Source of the DNA: Deltaproteobacteria bacterium
GTDB taxonomy: Bacteria; Desulfobacterota; Binatia; UBA9968
Assembly: GCA_009692615.1 (NCBI GenBank)
Contig: SHYW01000009.1
Location: 1-64,000 of the forward strand
Direction: 5' to 3'
DNA: 64,000 bases
Shown here piece by piece: positions 36,469 through 45,042 of the stretch. Position 1 is the stretch's first letter; each line of letters begins with the position of its first letter. The notes below the pieces were generated by a model that worked only from the letters and a program-made list of their open reading frames with translations, made no database searches and was not told where the DNA came from. A program made the position numbers and the translations under genes.

Positions 36469-37396
36469 TTAACAATCTGGGCTATAGCTGGGCGCCGCAA
36501 GCTTGTGCTTTTCGATGCGATAACGCAGCGTCTCGCGCGATAGACCGAGCAACTGCGCGGCGCGGGTGCGGTTCCAGCCAGTGCGCGTCAGCACGGTTTC
36601 AATAATCCTTCGCTCGATTTCTTCGAGGACAATCCCTTTGGAGAGATTGATCGCTATCGTCGGATCGCCCGCCCTGGCGGCGTTCGGCGCTTCCGCCGAA
36701 GCCATCGGACCGAGCGCCAGATCGCTGGGCTCGATTTGCGTTCCCGCCTTGAGCAACACCGCGCGTTCGATCACGTTGCTGAGCTCGCGCACGTTGCCCG
36801 GCCACTTGTAACTAGTGATCGTCGCGCTCGCGTAGCGGCGGCAAATGAATTTCCAGGACCTTGAGCCGGTAGTACAGATCTTCGCGAAAGGTTTTTTCTT
36901 GAATCGCTTTCTCCAACGGCTGATTGGCGGCGGCGATCAGCATGATTCCGAACTGGCGGGTTTGCACGCTGCCCAACCGGCGCAGCGATTTTTCTTCGAT
37001 CGCCTTGAGCAATTTGGCTTGCAAGCCGAGATCCAACGAGCCGATTTCGTCGAGAAACAGCGTGCCGCCGTCGGCCGCTTCGAACAAGCCGATCTTCGCC
37101 GACTTGGCGTCGGTGAAGGCGCCCTTCTCTTAGCCGAACAGCTCGGCTTCGAGCAAGTTGATCGGGATCGCCGCGCAATTGATTTCAACGAACGGTTTCT
37201 TGGCCCGCGCGCTGCGCGCATGAATCGCGCGCGCGACCAATTCTTTGCCGATGCCGGTTTCACCGGTGATCAAAATCGCCGGCGCTTCTGCGCCGCTGGA
37301 TTTGCCATTGACGGCTTTGCCCTAGTGCCCCAAGTAATCGCCCATGGCGCCAGCTCGCACCTACTCGTCGTCAACCACCAAGATGGAATGAGTCAT
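36469..37396 (-). pseudogene. Decayed sigma-54-dependent response regulator (NtrC/ZraR type)
   Basis: The ruin of a NtrC-family regulator. It begins 3 nt after the sensor kinase stop with THSILVVDDE, the start of a receiver domain, then hits TAG (codon 12) and passes, with most of the receiver missing, to the front of the AAA+ domain. Further in-frame stops are TAG at codon 25 and TAA at codon 89, inside ELFG*EKGAF where His or Tyr is normal. Walker A reads GETGIGKE instead of [25 protein letters not shown] and REDLYYRL follow, but after LRER about 40 residues are missing and the frame shifts into WPGNVRELSNVIERA and a clean Fis-type HTH (RTRAAQLLGLSRETLRYRI). Three nonsense codons, two deletions and a frameshift rule out function. 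Confidence 0.92.
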
Positions 37397-37399
37397 GGA

Positions 37400-38824
37400 T
37401 CAATTACTCGGCTGCCAGGGAAACTGCACGTCGATTTTGGCGCCGCCGGACCGCCCATCGGAGATCACGATCATGCCGCCATTGCGCTCAACGAATTTTT
37501 TCGCCAGCGGCAAACCGATGCCGGTGCCGTGGGATTTGGTGGTAAAAAAAGGCTCGAAAACCTTCTGCCGATTCTCCACCGGAATGCCTTCGCCGGTGTC
37601 TTCGACTGAAACTTCCACGCTGGGCGATGAGCCGTTGCCTGGGATCGCTTTAGTGCGAACCGTGACGCTGCCGTTTTTCGGCGTCGCTTCCAGTGCATTG
37701 GTGATCAGTCCCATGAAAATCTGCTCCGCTTGATTGGCGTCGAGATTCACCTTGGGAATGTTCGTTGCCAATTCCAATTTCGCCTCCACCGTCAACTCGG
37801 TGAATCTTGGACGCAAGGTTTCAACCACTTCGCGAAGCAAAACATTCAACGCCACCGGCGCCAATCTGGGCTCCATCGGTTTGGCGAAGTTGAGCAGTCC
37901 TTGCATGCGCTTTTGCACCCGATCGACTTGCTCCATGATATTTTTCAGATTGGCGCTGGTTTTTTGCGTATGTTCGGGATCGGACTCGGCTGTAGCATCC
38001 AGCATCGCCACCTGCGCCGCGGCGCGGATCGACGACAGCGGGTTGCCGATGCCGTGCGCCACTGCTGCCGCCATCTCGCCCACCGCCGCCATGCGCTGAG
38101 AGGCCACCAACTCGGATTGCATCCTGAGCAAATTTTCCTGCTGCTCGTCGATCTTACGCCCGGCCTGGCGCACGATCGCGAACAAGGAAATATACAAGAG
38201 CAAACCGCCACCCAACGCACCGAGCAACACCACCATACGCGCATTGCCAATGTCCGCGTAAATCCGGTCGGCGCGTTTGTAGGTTTCAAAGATCCCTAAC
38301 AATTCTTTTTTCTGATCGTCTTTGTAAACCGGAATGTAGACTTCGACCAGGCGCTCATACGATCCCTGTTCGAACTGGTTTTCCTTCTTTGCCAGCGAAC
38401 TCATATCCGCGACGACTTCGCCGCGCAACGCCTTGCGCAGTTCTTCGTTTTCAGGAAACGCCTTGCCCACCAAGCGTTTGTCGTCCGACCAAATGACCAC
38501 GCTCTTGGTATTGAAAACCTTGAACCGAACGATGTCGGGAATCAATTTCACGTGATCGAGCAGCGTGACGAATTTTGGTCCGACTGACTTGCGGTCTTTG
38601 GTCGTAAAGTCCTCTTCGGTCAGATATTCTTTGACATCCGCCGCGATCACTTGGGCGAGGGTTTCCCATTCCCGCCGCAACATCTGGCTGATCATGTAAT
38701 TCGACACGATATACCATAACGCCACGGTCATGATGCCGATGCAAAGAAAGCTCTGGATCGCGAAACGGGTGGTTAGCTTGGCGCTGGCAAGCGGCCAGGT
38801 AAAATTGAATGTACCAATTTTCAT
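37400..38824 (-). CDS. Sensor histidine kinase (NtrB/ZraS-like), orphaned
   Basis: A 474-residue membrane kinase. Two transmembrane helices (about residues 20-45 and 195-220 from the ATG at 38824) flank a periplasmic sensing domain; a HisKA domain follows with the phospho-acceptor His in AVAHGIGNPLSSIR, then the HATPase motifs N (FMGLITNALEATP), G1 (VEDTGEGIP), F (FEPFFTTK) and G2 (GTGIGLPLAKKF). I chose ATG 38824 because AGGA lies 7 nt upstream. Its response regulator directly downstream is a pseudogene, so the kinase has lost its cognate output, at least at this locus. Confidence 0.9.
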   Translation of the reverse strand: MKIGTFNFTWPLASAKLTTRFAIQSFLCIGIMTVALWYIVSNYMISQMLRREWETLAQVIAADVKEYLTEEDFTTKDRKSVGPKFVTLLDHVKLIPDIVRFKVFNTKSVVIWSDDKRLVGKAFPENEELRKALRGEVVADMSSLAKKENQFEQGSYERLVEVYIPVYKDDQKKELLGIFETYKRADRIYADIGNARMVVLLGALGGGLLLYISLFAIVRQAGRKIDEQQENLLRMQSELVASQRMAAVGEMAAAVAHGIGNPLSSIRAAAQVAMLDATAESDPEHTQKTSANLKNIMEQVDRVQKRMQGLLNFAKPMEPRLAPVALNVLLREVVETLRPRFTELTVEAKLELATNIPKVNLDANQAEQIFMGLITNALEATPKNGSVTVRTKAIPGNGSSPSVEVSVEDTGEGIPVENRQKVFEPFFTTKSHGTGIGLPLAKKFVERNGGMIVISDGRSGGAKIDVQFPWQPSN

Positions 38825-38997
38825 GGGCACGTCCTGAACTTTTGGCTTATCAATCACGCTAACACCTGATTCCTGGGCGAGCAAACTTGATTTGGTCAGC
38901 TTCGTAAACTTGTGGCGGAAAGGGGGTTCAGTAAATTTCTAACATTGAAGCGGGCATATCAGCCAGCGCGGCGCGTATCGAAGACTCCAGAAACAGC

Positions 38998-39035
38998 AAC
39001 GCGCAGCGAGTTTTTGCTAAACTCGGCTGCGCGTT
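38998..39035 (-). terminator. Hairpin after the E1 operon
   Basis: AACGCGCAGC and GCTGCGCGTT pair as the outer stem, with GAGTTT and AAACTC as the inner stem across a one-base bulge. It lies 28 nt past the E1-beta stop on the minus strand. The T-tail is weak. Confidence 0.5.
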
Positions 39036-39062
39036 AGAAGAACAATTAAGAGCGAATATTTT

Positions 39063-40079
39063 TTACGCGATCTTTCCGCCCTCGGCCAAACGCATCACCG
39101 CATCGACAACTTGATCGACATCGGGAATCATCGCGTCGACCAGCGGCGGGCTATGCGGCGGCGGAATCGGTTGCGCGGCGATGCGCACCACCGGGCCTTT
39201 GAGATCGGAAAATAAGTTTTCTTGGATCAGCGCGGCGAGCTCGGCGGACAGGCCGCCGATCAGCGGCCCTTCGTCGAGAACCAAGGCGCGTTTAGTTTTG
39301 GCGACGGAAGTTAGAATCGCGTCTTTGTCCAACGGCGCCAAAGAACGCAGATCGACGATCTCGATGTCGATGCCTTTGGCTTTAAGTTGTTCAGCGGCCG
39401 CATCGGCTTTCAACACCATGCCGCCGCAAGTGACGATGGTTAAATCTTTACCGGCGCGCCGCACCACCGCTTTGCCGATCGGCACGGTGTAGTCGCCTTC
39501 GGGCACCGGACCGCGCACGCCGTAGAGATGATGACTTTCGAAGAACAGCACCGGGTTGGGATCGCGGATCGCCGATAGCATCATGCCTTTGGCGTCCGCC
39601 GGCGTGGTCGGCATGGCGATTTTCAAACCGGGGAAATGAATGAAGGCGCCATGATTACAACTCGAATGGCTCGGCCCGCCGCCGGCGCAGGTAGCGAACT
39701 TGGTGCGGATCACCATCGGGACATTCACGCGCCCACCGGTCATGTAATGATAGCGCGCGCCGTGGGAGGCCAACTGATCCATCGCCAACGGCAGCAAATC
39801 GGCGAACTGAATTTCCACCACCGGGCGCATGCCGTTGATCGCCGAGCCGATGGCGAGGCCGACAATCGCCGATTCGGAGATCGGCGTATCGAGCACGCGC
39901 TTTTCACCGAACTCTTGGACAAAACCTTTGGTCACGCCGTAGGCCCCGCCAAACAGTCCGACATCTTCGCCCATGACAAACACGCGCTCGTCGCGCGCCA
40001 TCTCGAAACGAAGCGCCTCGCGCAGCGCTTCCTGCATGCGCAGCTCTTTGGTCGCTGGTGCCGCGGTTGGATTAGCCAT
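39063..40079 (-). CDS. 2-oxoacid dehydrogenase E1 component, beta subunit (pyruvate/acetoin type)
   Basis: A 338-residue E1-beta. The sequence has the thiamine-diphosphate-dependent transketolase-like fold (RVFVMGEDVGLFGGAYGVTKGF, RVLDTPISESAIVGLAIGSA, ATCAGGGPSHSS) and the C-terminal transketolase domain (IEIVDLRSLAPLDKDAIL). GGAGG lies 6 nt before the ATG. It overlaps the end of the alpha-subunit gene. It resembles PdhB, AcoB and the AcoAB-like branch equally; no E2 or E3 gene is adjacent. Confidence 0.93.
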   Translation of the reverse strand: MANPTAAPATKELRMQEALREALRFEMARDERVFVMGEDVGLFGGAYGVTKGFVQEFGEKRVLDTPISESAIVGLAIGSAINGMRPVVEIQFADLLPLAMDQLASHGARYHYMTGGRVNVPMVIRTKFATCAGGGPSHSSCNHGAFIHFPGLKIAMPTTPADAKGMMLSAIRDPNPVLFFESHHLYGVRGPVPEGDYTVPIGKAVVRRAGKDLTIVTCGGMVLKADAAAEQLKAKGIDIEIVDLRSLAPLDKDAILTSVAKTKRALVLDEGPLIGGLSAELAALIQENLFSDLKGPVVRIAAQPIPPPHSPPLVDAMIPDVDQVVDAVMRLAEGGKIA

Positions 40080-41051
40080 GACTCACCTCCAGCGGCGCGT
40101 AGATCGAAGCGAGATCGACTTCTTTCTTGGGCAGCGGCGCCGCCTCGGCGCGCTTGGCGATGGCCTCAAGATCGGCGTACACTTCGTCAGACATTTGTTG
40201 ATACTCAACTTCGGTCAAGTGACCTTCAGCGATCAACTTTTCTTTGAGCCGTTTGATCGGACACTTTAGCTTCCACGATTCAATTTCTTCCTTGGTGCGA
40301 TAAGCGGTTCCCGGATCGCCGCCGAAGTGGCCGTCCCACCGGTAGGTCATGCATTCCAAAAACGTTGCGCGTCGCCGTTGCGCCCTTTCGCCGCCGCCTG
40401 CTCGGTCGCTGCGTACACCGCTTCAACATCGTTGCCGTCGATGGTTTTACCTTTGAAACCGTAGGCGGCGCCGCGCACGGAATATTGTTTGACCGCGGTG
40501 CTTTTCTCAAAACTCACCGTCATCGCGTACTGGTTATTCTCGCAGACGTAAATCACCGGCAGCTTCCACAGGCCGGCCATATTCATCGCCTCATGCACGA
40601 CGCCTTGGTTGGCCGCGCCGTCGCCGAAAAAACTGACAACGACTTCTTTCGAACCGCGCACTTTCGCCGACAGCGCCGCGCCGGTGGCGGTCGGCACCGT
40701 GCCGCCCACCGTGCCGGTGTTGCCGATGAAGCCGAAAGCCATGTCGCCCATATGCATCTTGCCGCCGCGCCCTTTGGAATAGCCGTCGGCGCGTCCCATG
40801 CATTCGCACAAGAGCGTGTACAAATCGGCGCCCTTGGCGATCAAATGGCCGGTGCCGCGATGATAGCTGGCGATCAAATCGCTCGATTGCACCGCCGAGC
40901 AAACCCCCACCGCAATCGCTTCCTGGCCGCGATAGGAATGCGTACTGCCGAACATCGCTTTACGCTGGTAAAGATCTTCGAGTTTTTCCTCGAAGGCGCG
41001 CAGCAAGATCATCTGCTTGAGCATCGCTTTGCGTTTCGCCGTATCCAACAT
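40072..41051 (-). pseudogene. 2-oxoacid dehydrogenase E1 component, alpha subunit, frameshifted
   Basis: The first about 226 codons (from ATG 41051, GGAGG upstream) read as a normal E1-alpha: QMILLRAFEEKLEDLYQRK, HLIAKGADLYTLL, the ThDP motif GDGAANQGVVHEAMNMAGLWKLP and the phosphorylation-loop region. The frame then changes: after RNGD it would continue ECMTYRWDGHFGGDPG-type sequence, but one base is missing near 40366-40373 and the normal frame ends at a TGA at 40347. The remainder (ECMTYRWDGHFGGDPGTAY, EHLIAEGHLTEVEYQQM-like C-terminus) is intact in the next frame to 40072. A single-base loss is either a recent mutation or a sequencing error. Confidence 0.85.
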
Positions 41052-41107
41052 CGAACCTCCGTGATGCGCGTGAATGGTAATTCAACAACGGGTAACAATC
41101 TCGCTCC

Positions 41108-41136
41108 TAGTTATTTGTCCAGGCGCGAGTTGTCAA
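41108..41136 (-). promoter_or_regulatory. Candidate promoter of the E1 operon
   Basis: On the minus strand TTGACA (41136-41131), 17-nt spacer, TAACTA (41113-41108). The E1-alpha ATG is about 57 nt downstream. Confidence 0.5.
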
Positions 41137-41248
41137 GGTTAGCGACGAGGTTAGCGTGAGTGAAACACGTTGACGAAAGCAATGAGAACTAGACCCAATG
41201 AGGTTGGACCGGCGGCGAATGGAAAATGGTGAAAAAAGAATGCGCTTA

Positions 41249-41836
41249 TTACTTGCTAGTCAATTCTTTCTCTTTCAGCTGGCGTAGCAGATCGTCGAAG
41301 CCGCCCCTGGAGAGAATGCGGCTGAACTGCGAGCGGTAGTTTGCGACAAGGCTGATATCTTCCACCGCCACGTCGTAAATTTTCCACTCGCCGTCGACCC
41401 GATGGAGCCGGTAGGTGACCGCCGTCGGTCCGCCTTTGCTCGAGACAATTCTGGTTCTCACTTGGGCCTCGTCGCGCTCCACCGTTTCGTTGAGATAAAT
41501 AATCTTCTCATCCTTGAAGGCGCCGATCTTGCCGATGTAGGAGTTGCCGAGGAATTCGGCCAGCGCTGCGATGAATTCACCTTGTCGGGAATGAGCCGCG
41601 TCCCAATGTTTGCCCAAGGTTTGCTTGGCCATCTCGCTCCAATCGAAGCGCGGCATGAGGGTTTCGCGCAGTTGCCGTTTGCGGCTCGTGTCGTCGCTCT
41701 GGCCGGAATCGTTGACCACGGTCAGCACCTGCTGGATGGTTTCCTGAATCTGTTCGGTGGGCGAGCTGGCAAATGCCGGCGCCAAACTAATGGCTAAGAA
41801 AAACACCGGCAAATAGCGAACTAAAAGATGTCCCAT
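41249..41836 (-). CDS. MlaC/Ttg2D phospholipid-binding protein
   Basis: A 195-residue exported protein of the MlaC (toluene tolerance Ttg2D) family: signal peptide ending AFA, then a cone-shaped lipid-binding domain with FDWSEMAKQTLGKHWD, FLGNSYIGKIGAF, and VDGEWKIYDVAVEDISLVANYRSQFSRIL as the family signature. MlaC ferries phospholipids between outer-membrane MlaA and inner-membrane MlaFEDB. No other mla gene is adjacent. AGGAGG precedes the ATG. Confidence 0.92.
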   Translation of the reverse strand: MGHLLVRYLPVFFLAISLAPAFASSPTEQIQETIQQVLTVVNDSGQSDDTSRKRQLRETLMPRFDWSEMAKQTLGKHWDAAHSRQGEFIAALAEFLGNSYIGKIGAFKDEKIIYLNETVERDEAQVRTRIVSSKGGPTAVTYRLHRVDGEWKIYDVAVEDISLVANYRSQFSRILSRGGFDDLLRQLKEKELTSK

Positions 41837-42010
41837 GGCGGCCTCCTAAGACAACGCGTTAAAGCGCAATCTCAGGGCCAAGCGTCGATAGCCGCAGATT
41901 GAGAGCGGAATGCACCAAACTACTCAATTCTCCCAGCACGGGATAGTGAGATGGCCGCGGCCGGGAGGCGACGGGTGAAACTTGAACAGTGAAAACGAAA
42001 CAGCGGAAAA

Positions 42011-43495
42011 CTATTTGACGAAGAAGCGCAGGGATTGGCTGGTGTACTGCGCCAACGGTGCGAAATAAAGACCCAAGACTAACGTCAGCACGGTGAGCGG
42101 AATCATCAACGAATAATCATAGAGCGCGACGGCGAAGGGTTTAGCCTCGGGATCGGGCTGATCGAGAAACATGGTCTTGATGATTTTCGCGTAGTAATAA
42201 AGCGACACCACGCTGTTGAGCGCCGCGACCACGGCGAGCACGGCGAAGGCGCCGCCCTGGCGCACCACGGCGGAGAAGAGAAAAAACTTGCCGATGAAAC
42301 CGGCAAATGGCGGCAGGCCGGTCAGCGAGAAGAGAAATATCGCCAAACAAACCGCCGGCACGACGGCGCCGCGCCAGGCCAGGCCGCGATAGTTTTCTAA
42401 ATCTTCGTCGCCGGTGACGTTGGCGACCATGCCGACGACCAGAAATGCGCCGACGTTCATGATCATGTAAACCACGATGTAGAACAACACCGCCTGCAAG
42501 CCTTCATTGTTGAGGATCGCCAAGCCCATCATCATGTAGCCGGCGTGAGCGATACCCGAGTAGGCGAGCATGCGTTTGACGTTGCGTTGGTTGAGGGCGC
42601 AGAAATTGCCCACAGTCATGGTGACCATGCTCAAGAACAATAACACCTGGGGCCATTCGACGCCGGCGAGCGTCGTCCAATCGCCGCCCGGCAGCATGCG
42701 CGACACGCCGGGAAAGAAAAACCGGATCATGATCGCCATGCCGGCGGCGTTGGAAGCCACCGACAAAAAGGCGGTGAACGGCGTCGGCGCGCCCTGATAG
42801 ATATCCGGCGACCACATATGAAACGGCACGAAGACGATTTTGTAACCGAAGCCGGCCATGATGAAAACAAAGGCCATGAACAGCGCGGCTTTGTTATAAG
42901 TATTTTCGCCCAGCGCGGTTTGAATCGCGCCGTAGTCCAAGCTGCCGGTCATGCCGAAGATCCAGCTCATGCCGTAGATCATCGTGCCCGAGGCGACGCC
43001 GCCGTAAATCAAATACTTCAACGCCGCTTCGCTGGAGCGCCGGTTATGGGGCAAGAAGCCGGTGAGCACGTAGGATGTGAGACTGACAAGTTCCAACGAC
43101 AGATAGGCCATCAGCAAATTGCTCGACGACGCCATGAAGAACATGCCCAAGGTGCAGGTCAACAGCAGAGTGTAATACTCGCCTTGATGGACGGTTTTGA
43201 TCTCGTTGCTGCCGAGCGACATCCAGATGCACAGAATCGCCGCGGACAAGGCGAACACTTTGAAGAACAGACTGAAGTTGTCGAGCACCATCATGCGATG
43301 AAACAGCAAAGCCGGCTGGGCGCTGTAGAGATCGAAGGTCGCGACTAACGCGCCGACGCAGGCGGCCACCGCGATCAACGCCAGACTGCGCTTGTTCTGG
43401 GCGATCAGATCTAGCACGATCAAAAGCAGAATCGCGACCGAAATAATAATCTCGGGCAAAAAAAATGTCAGGCTGGCGACGTTTTTCAGATCCAT
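42011..43495 (-). CDS. nuoN: NADH-quinone oxidoreductase subunit N
   Basis: A 494-residue antiporter-like subunit with about 14 transmembrane helices; the proton-translocating region with conserved Lys and Glu residues is present (LMAYLSLELVSLTSYVLTGF, FVPFHMWSPDIYQGAPTPFTAFLS). Last gene of the complex I operon, 9 nt after nuoM. Confidence 0.97.
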   Translation of the reverse strand: MDLKNVASLTFFLPEIIISVAILLLIVLDLIAQNKRSLALIAVAACVGALVATFDLYSAQPALLFHRMMVLDNFSLFFKVFALSAAILCIWMSLGSNEIKTVHQGEYYTLLLTCTLGMFFMASSSNLLMAYLSLELVSLTSYVLTGFLPHNRRSSEAALKYLIYGGVASGTMIYGMSWIFGMTGSLDYGAIQTALGENTYNKAALFMAFVFIMAGFGYKIVFVPFHMWSPDIYQGAPTPFTAFLSVASNAAGMAIMIRFFFPGVSRMLPGGDWTTLAGVEWPQVLLFLSMVTMTVGNFCALNQRNVKRMLAYSGIAHAGYMMMGLAILNNEGLQAVLFYIVVYMIMNVGAFLVVGMVANVTGDEDLENYRGLAWRGAVVPAVCLAIFLFSLTGLPPFAGFIGKFFLFSAVVRQGGAFAVLAVVAALNSVVSLYYYAKIIKTMFLDQPDPEAKPFAVALYDYSLMIPLTVLTLVLGLYFAPLAQYTSQSLRFFVK

Positions 43496-43504
43496 GGCTT
43501 ATGG

Positions 43505-45022
43505 TTAACTATGCAAATGCGGCAAGACAATGGCGTTGATATGGTCGAGGGATACGCGCAACAGATCCAAGACCACGCCGGGGTAGATACCGACGATAAT
43601 CACGATGATCCCCAACGGCACTAAGGTAAAAATCTCCCGGCCGTTGATGTCGGCCATTTTTAAATACTTCTCGTTGGGCGGTCCCAGGTAAACGCGCTGA
43701 ATCGTCCAGAGCAAATAGCCAGCGGTGAGCACGACGCCGCTGGCGCCGAGAATTGTCAGCACCGGATATTTTTGCCAGACGCCGAGTAGAATCAATACTT
43801 CGGAGATAAAACCGGAAAGGCCGGGCAAACCCATAGACGCGAAGAATGCCAACGCGGTGGCGCCGGTGTAGACCGGCATGATCGCCGCCAAGCCGCCAAA
43901 GCCTTCGATCTCGCGATGATGCGCGCGGTCGTAGACCACGCCGACCAGCAAGAACAACATGCCGGTGATGGTGCCGTGGTTGAACATCTGTAACACTGCG
44001 CCGTTCAAACCTTGGGTGGTGAAACTCGCCATGCCGAGCATGACGTAGCCCATGTGGCTGACGCTGGAATAGGCGACGAGTTTTTTTAAATCCTTCTGCG
44101 CCATGGCGCAGAGCGCGCCGTAAATGATGTTCCAAGCGCCCAAGGCGCCGAGAAACCAGTAGGCCAAATCCGCCGTCGCCACCGGCAACATCGGAAAGTT
44201 GACGCGCAGGATGCCGTAGGTGCCCATCTTCAAAAGCACGCCGGCAAGAATGACCGAGATCGCCGTCGGCGCTTCGACATGGGCGTCGGGCAACCAAGTA
44301 TGAAACGGAAAGGCCGGAATCTTGATGGCGAAGCCGATAAACAGCGCCATCCAAATGACATGTTGAAAGCCCCAGCCCCAGAGATTGAAGGGCCACATCG
44401 CCAACGGCTTACTGCTGTACTTACTCGCTTCGGACATGAGTATGCGCATGTCGAAAGTATGCGGCTCGACGGTGAAGTAAAGCGCGAGAATCGCCAGTAG
44501 CATCAAGACGCTGCCGAACAGAGTGTAGAGAAAAAATTTGATCGCGGCGTATTCGCGGCGCGGCCCGCCCCAGATGCCGATGAGAAAATACATCGGCAAC
44601 AGCATCATTTCCCAAAAAACATAGAAAAGAAAAAAATCGAGGGCGCAAAACACGCCCATCATGCCGGCATCGAGCATAAGAAACAGCGAGAAGTAGCCCT
44701 TCACCGCTTTGTCGATGCCAAAGGACGCGAAGATACAAATAAAACTTAGCAATGCGGTCAACAGCACCATGGAGATGCTGAGGCCGTCGACGCCCATGAT
44801 GTATTTAATGTTGTAAGCGGGAATCCATTCGTAGCCTTCGACGAATTGAAAACTGGAGGTTGTGCGATCGAAATGATTGAACAGCCACACCGCCATGATC
44901 AATGGCGGCACGGTCACCGCGGCGGCAAACCAACGGACCAGCTTGGCATTGTTCGGCAGGATCAAGACCACCACCGCCCCCGCCAGCGGGATAAAGGTCA
45001 TGTAAGTAAGGACGTTATCCAT
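43505..45022 (-). CDS. nuoM: NADH-quinone oxidoreductase subunit M
   Basis: A 505-residue antiporter-like subunit: FYVFWEMMLLPMYFLIGIWGG, FPFHTWLPDAHVEAPTAISVILAGVLLKMGTYG and SSVSHMGYVMLG are its signatures. It lies between nuoL and nuoN in the normal order. Confidence 0.98.
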   Translation of the reverse strand: MDNVLTYMTFIPLAGAVVVLILPNNAKLVRWFAAAVTVPPLIMAVWLFNHFDRTTSSFQFVEGYEWIPAYNIKYIMGVDGLSISMVLLTALLSFICIFASFGIDKAVKGYFSLFLMLDAGMMGVFCALDFFLFYVFWEMMLLPMYFLIGIWGGPRREYAAIKFFLYTLFGSVLMLLAILALYFTVEPHTFDMRILMSEASKYSSKPLAMWPFNLWGWGFQHVIWMALFIGFAIKIPAFPFHTWLPDAHVEAPTAISVILAGVLLKMGTYGILRVNFPMLPVATADLAYWFLGALGAWNIIYGALCAMAQKDLKKLVAYSSVSHMGYVMLGMASFTTQGLNGAVLQMFNHGTITGMLFLLVGVVYDRAHHREIEGFGGLAAIMPVYTGATALAFFASMGLPGLSGFISEVLILLGVWQKYPVLTILGASGVVLTAGYLLWTIQRVYLGPPNEKYLKMADINGREIFTLVPLGIIVIIVGIYPGVVLDLLRVSLDHINAIVLPHLHS

Positions 45023-45042
45023 CTTCTACAATCTCCCCAAAA

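Noticed and set aside
36937-37263. A 108-codon frame within the dead response regulator
   Set aside because: It is Arg/Ser-rich out-of-frame translation of the AAA+ domain remnant, not a gene.
37400-38824. The HGIGNP sequence of the kinase as an inactivating change of the H-box
   Set aside because: Gly after the phospho-accepting His also occurs in NtrB/ZraS-like kinases, so it is not evidence of decay.
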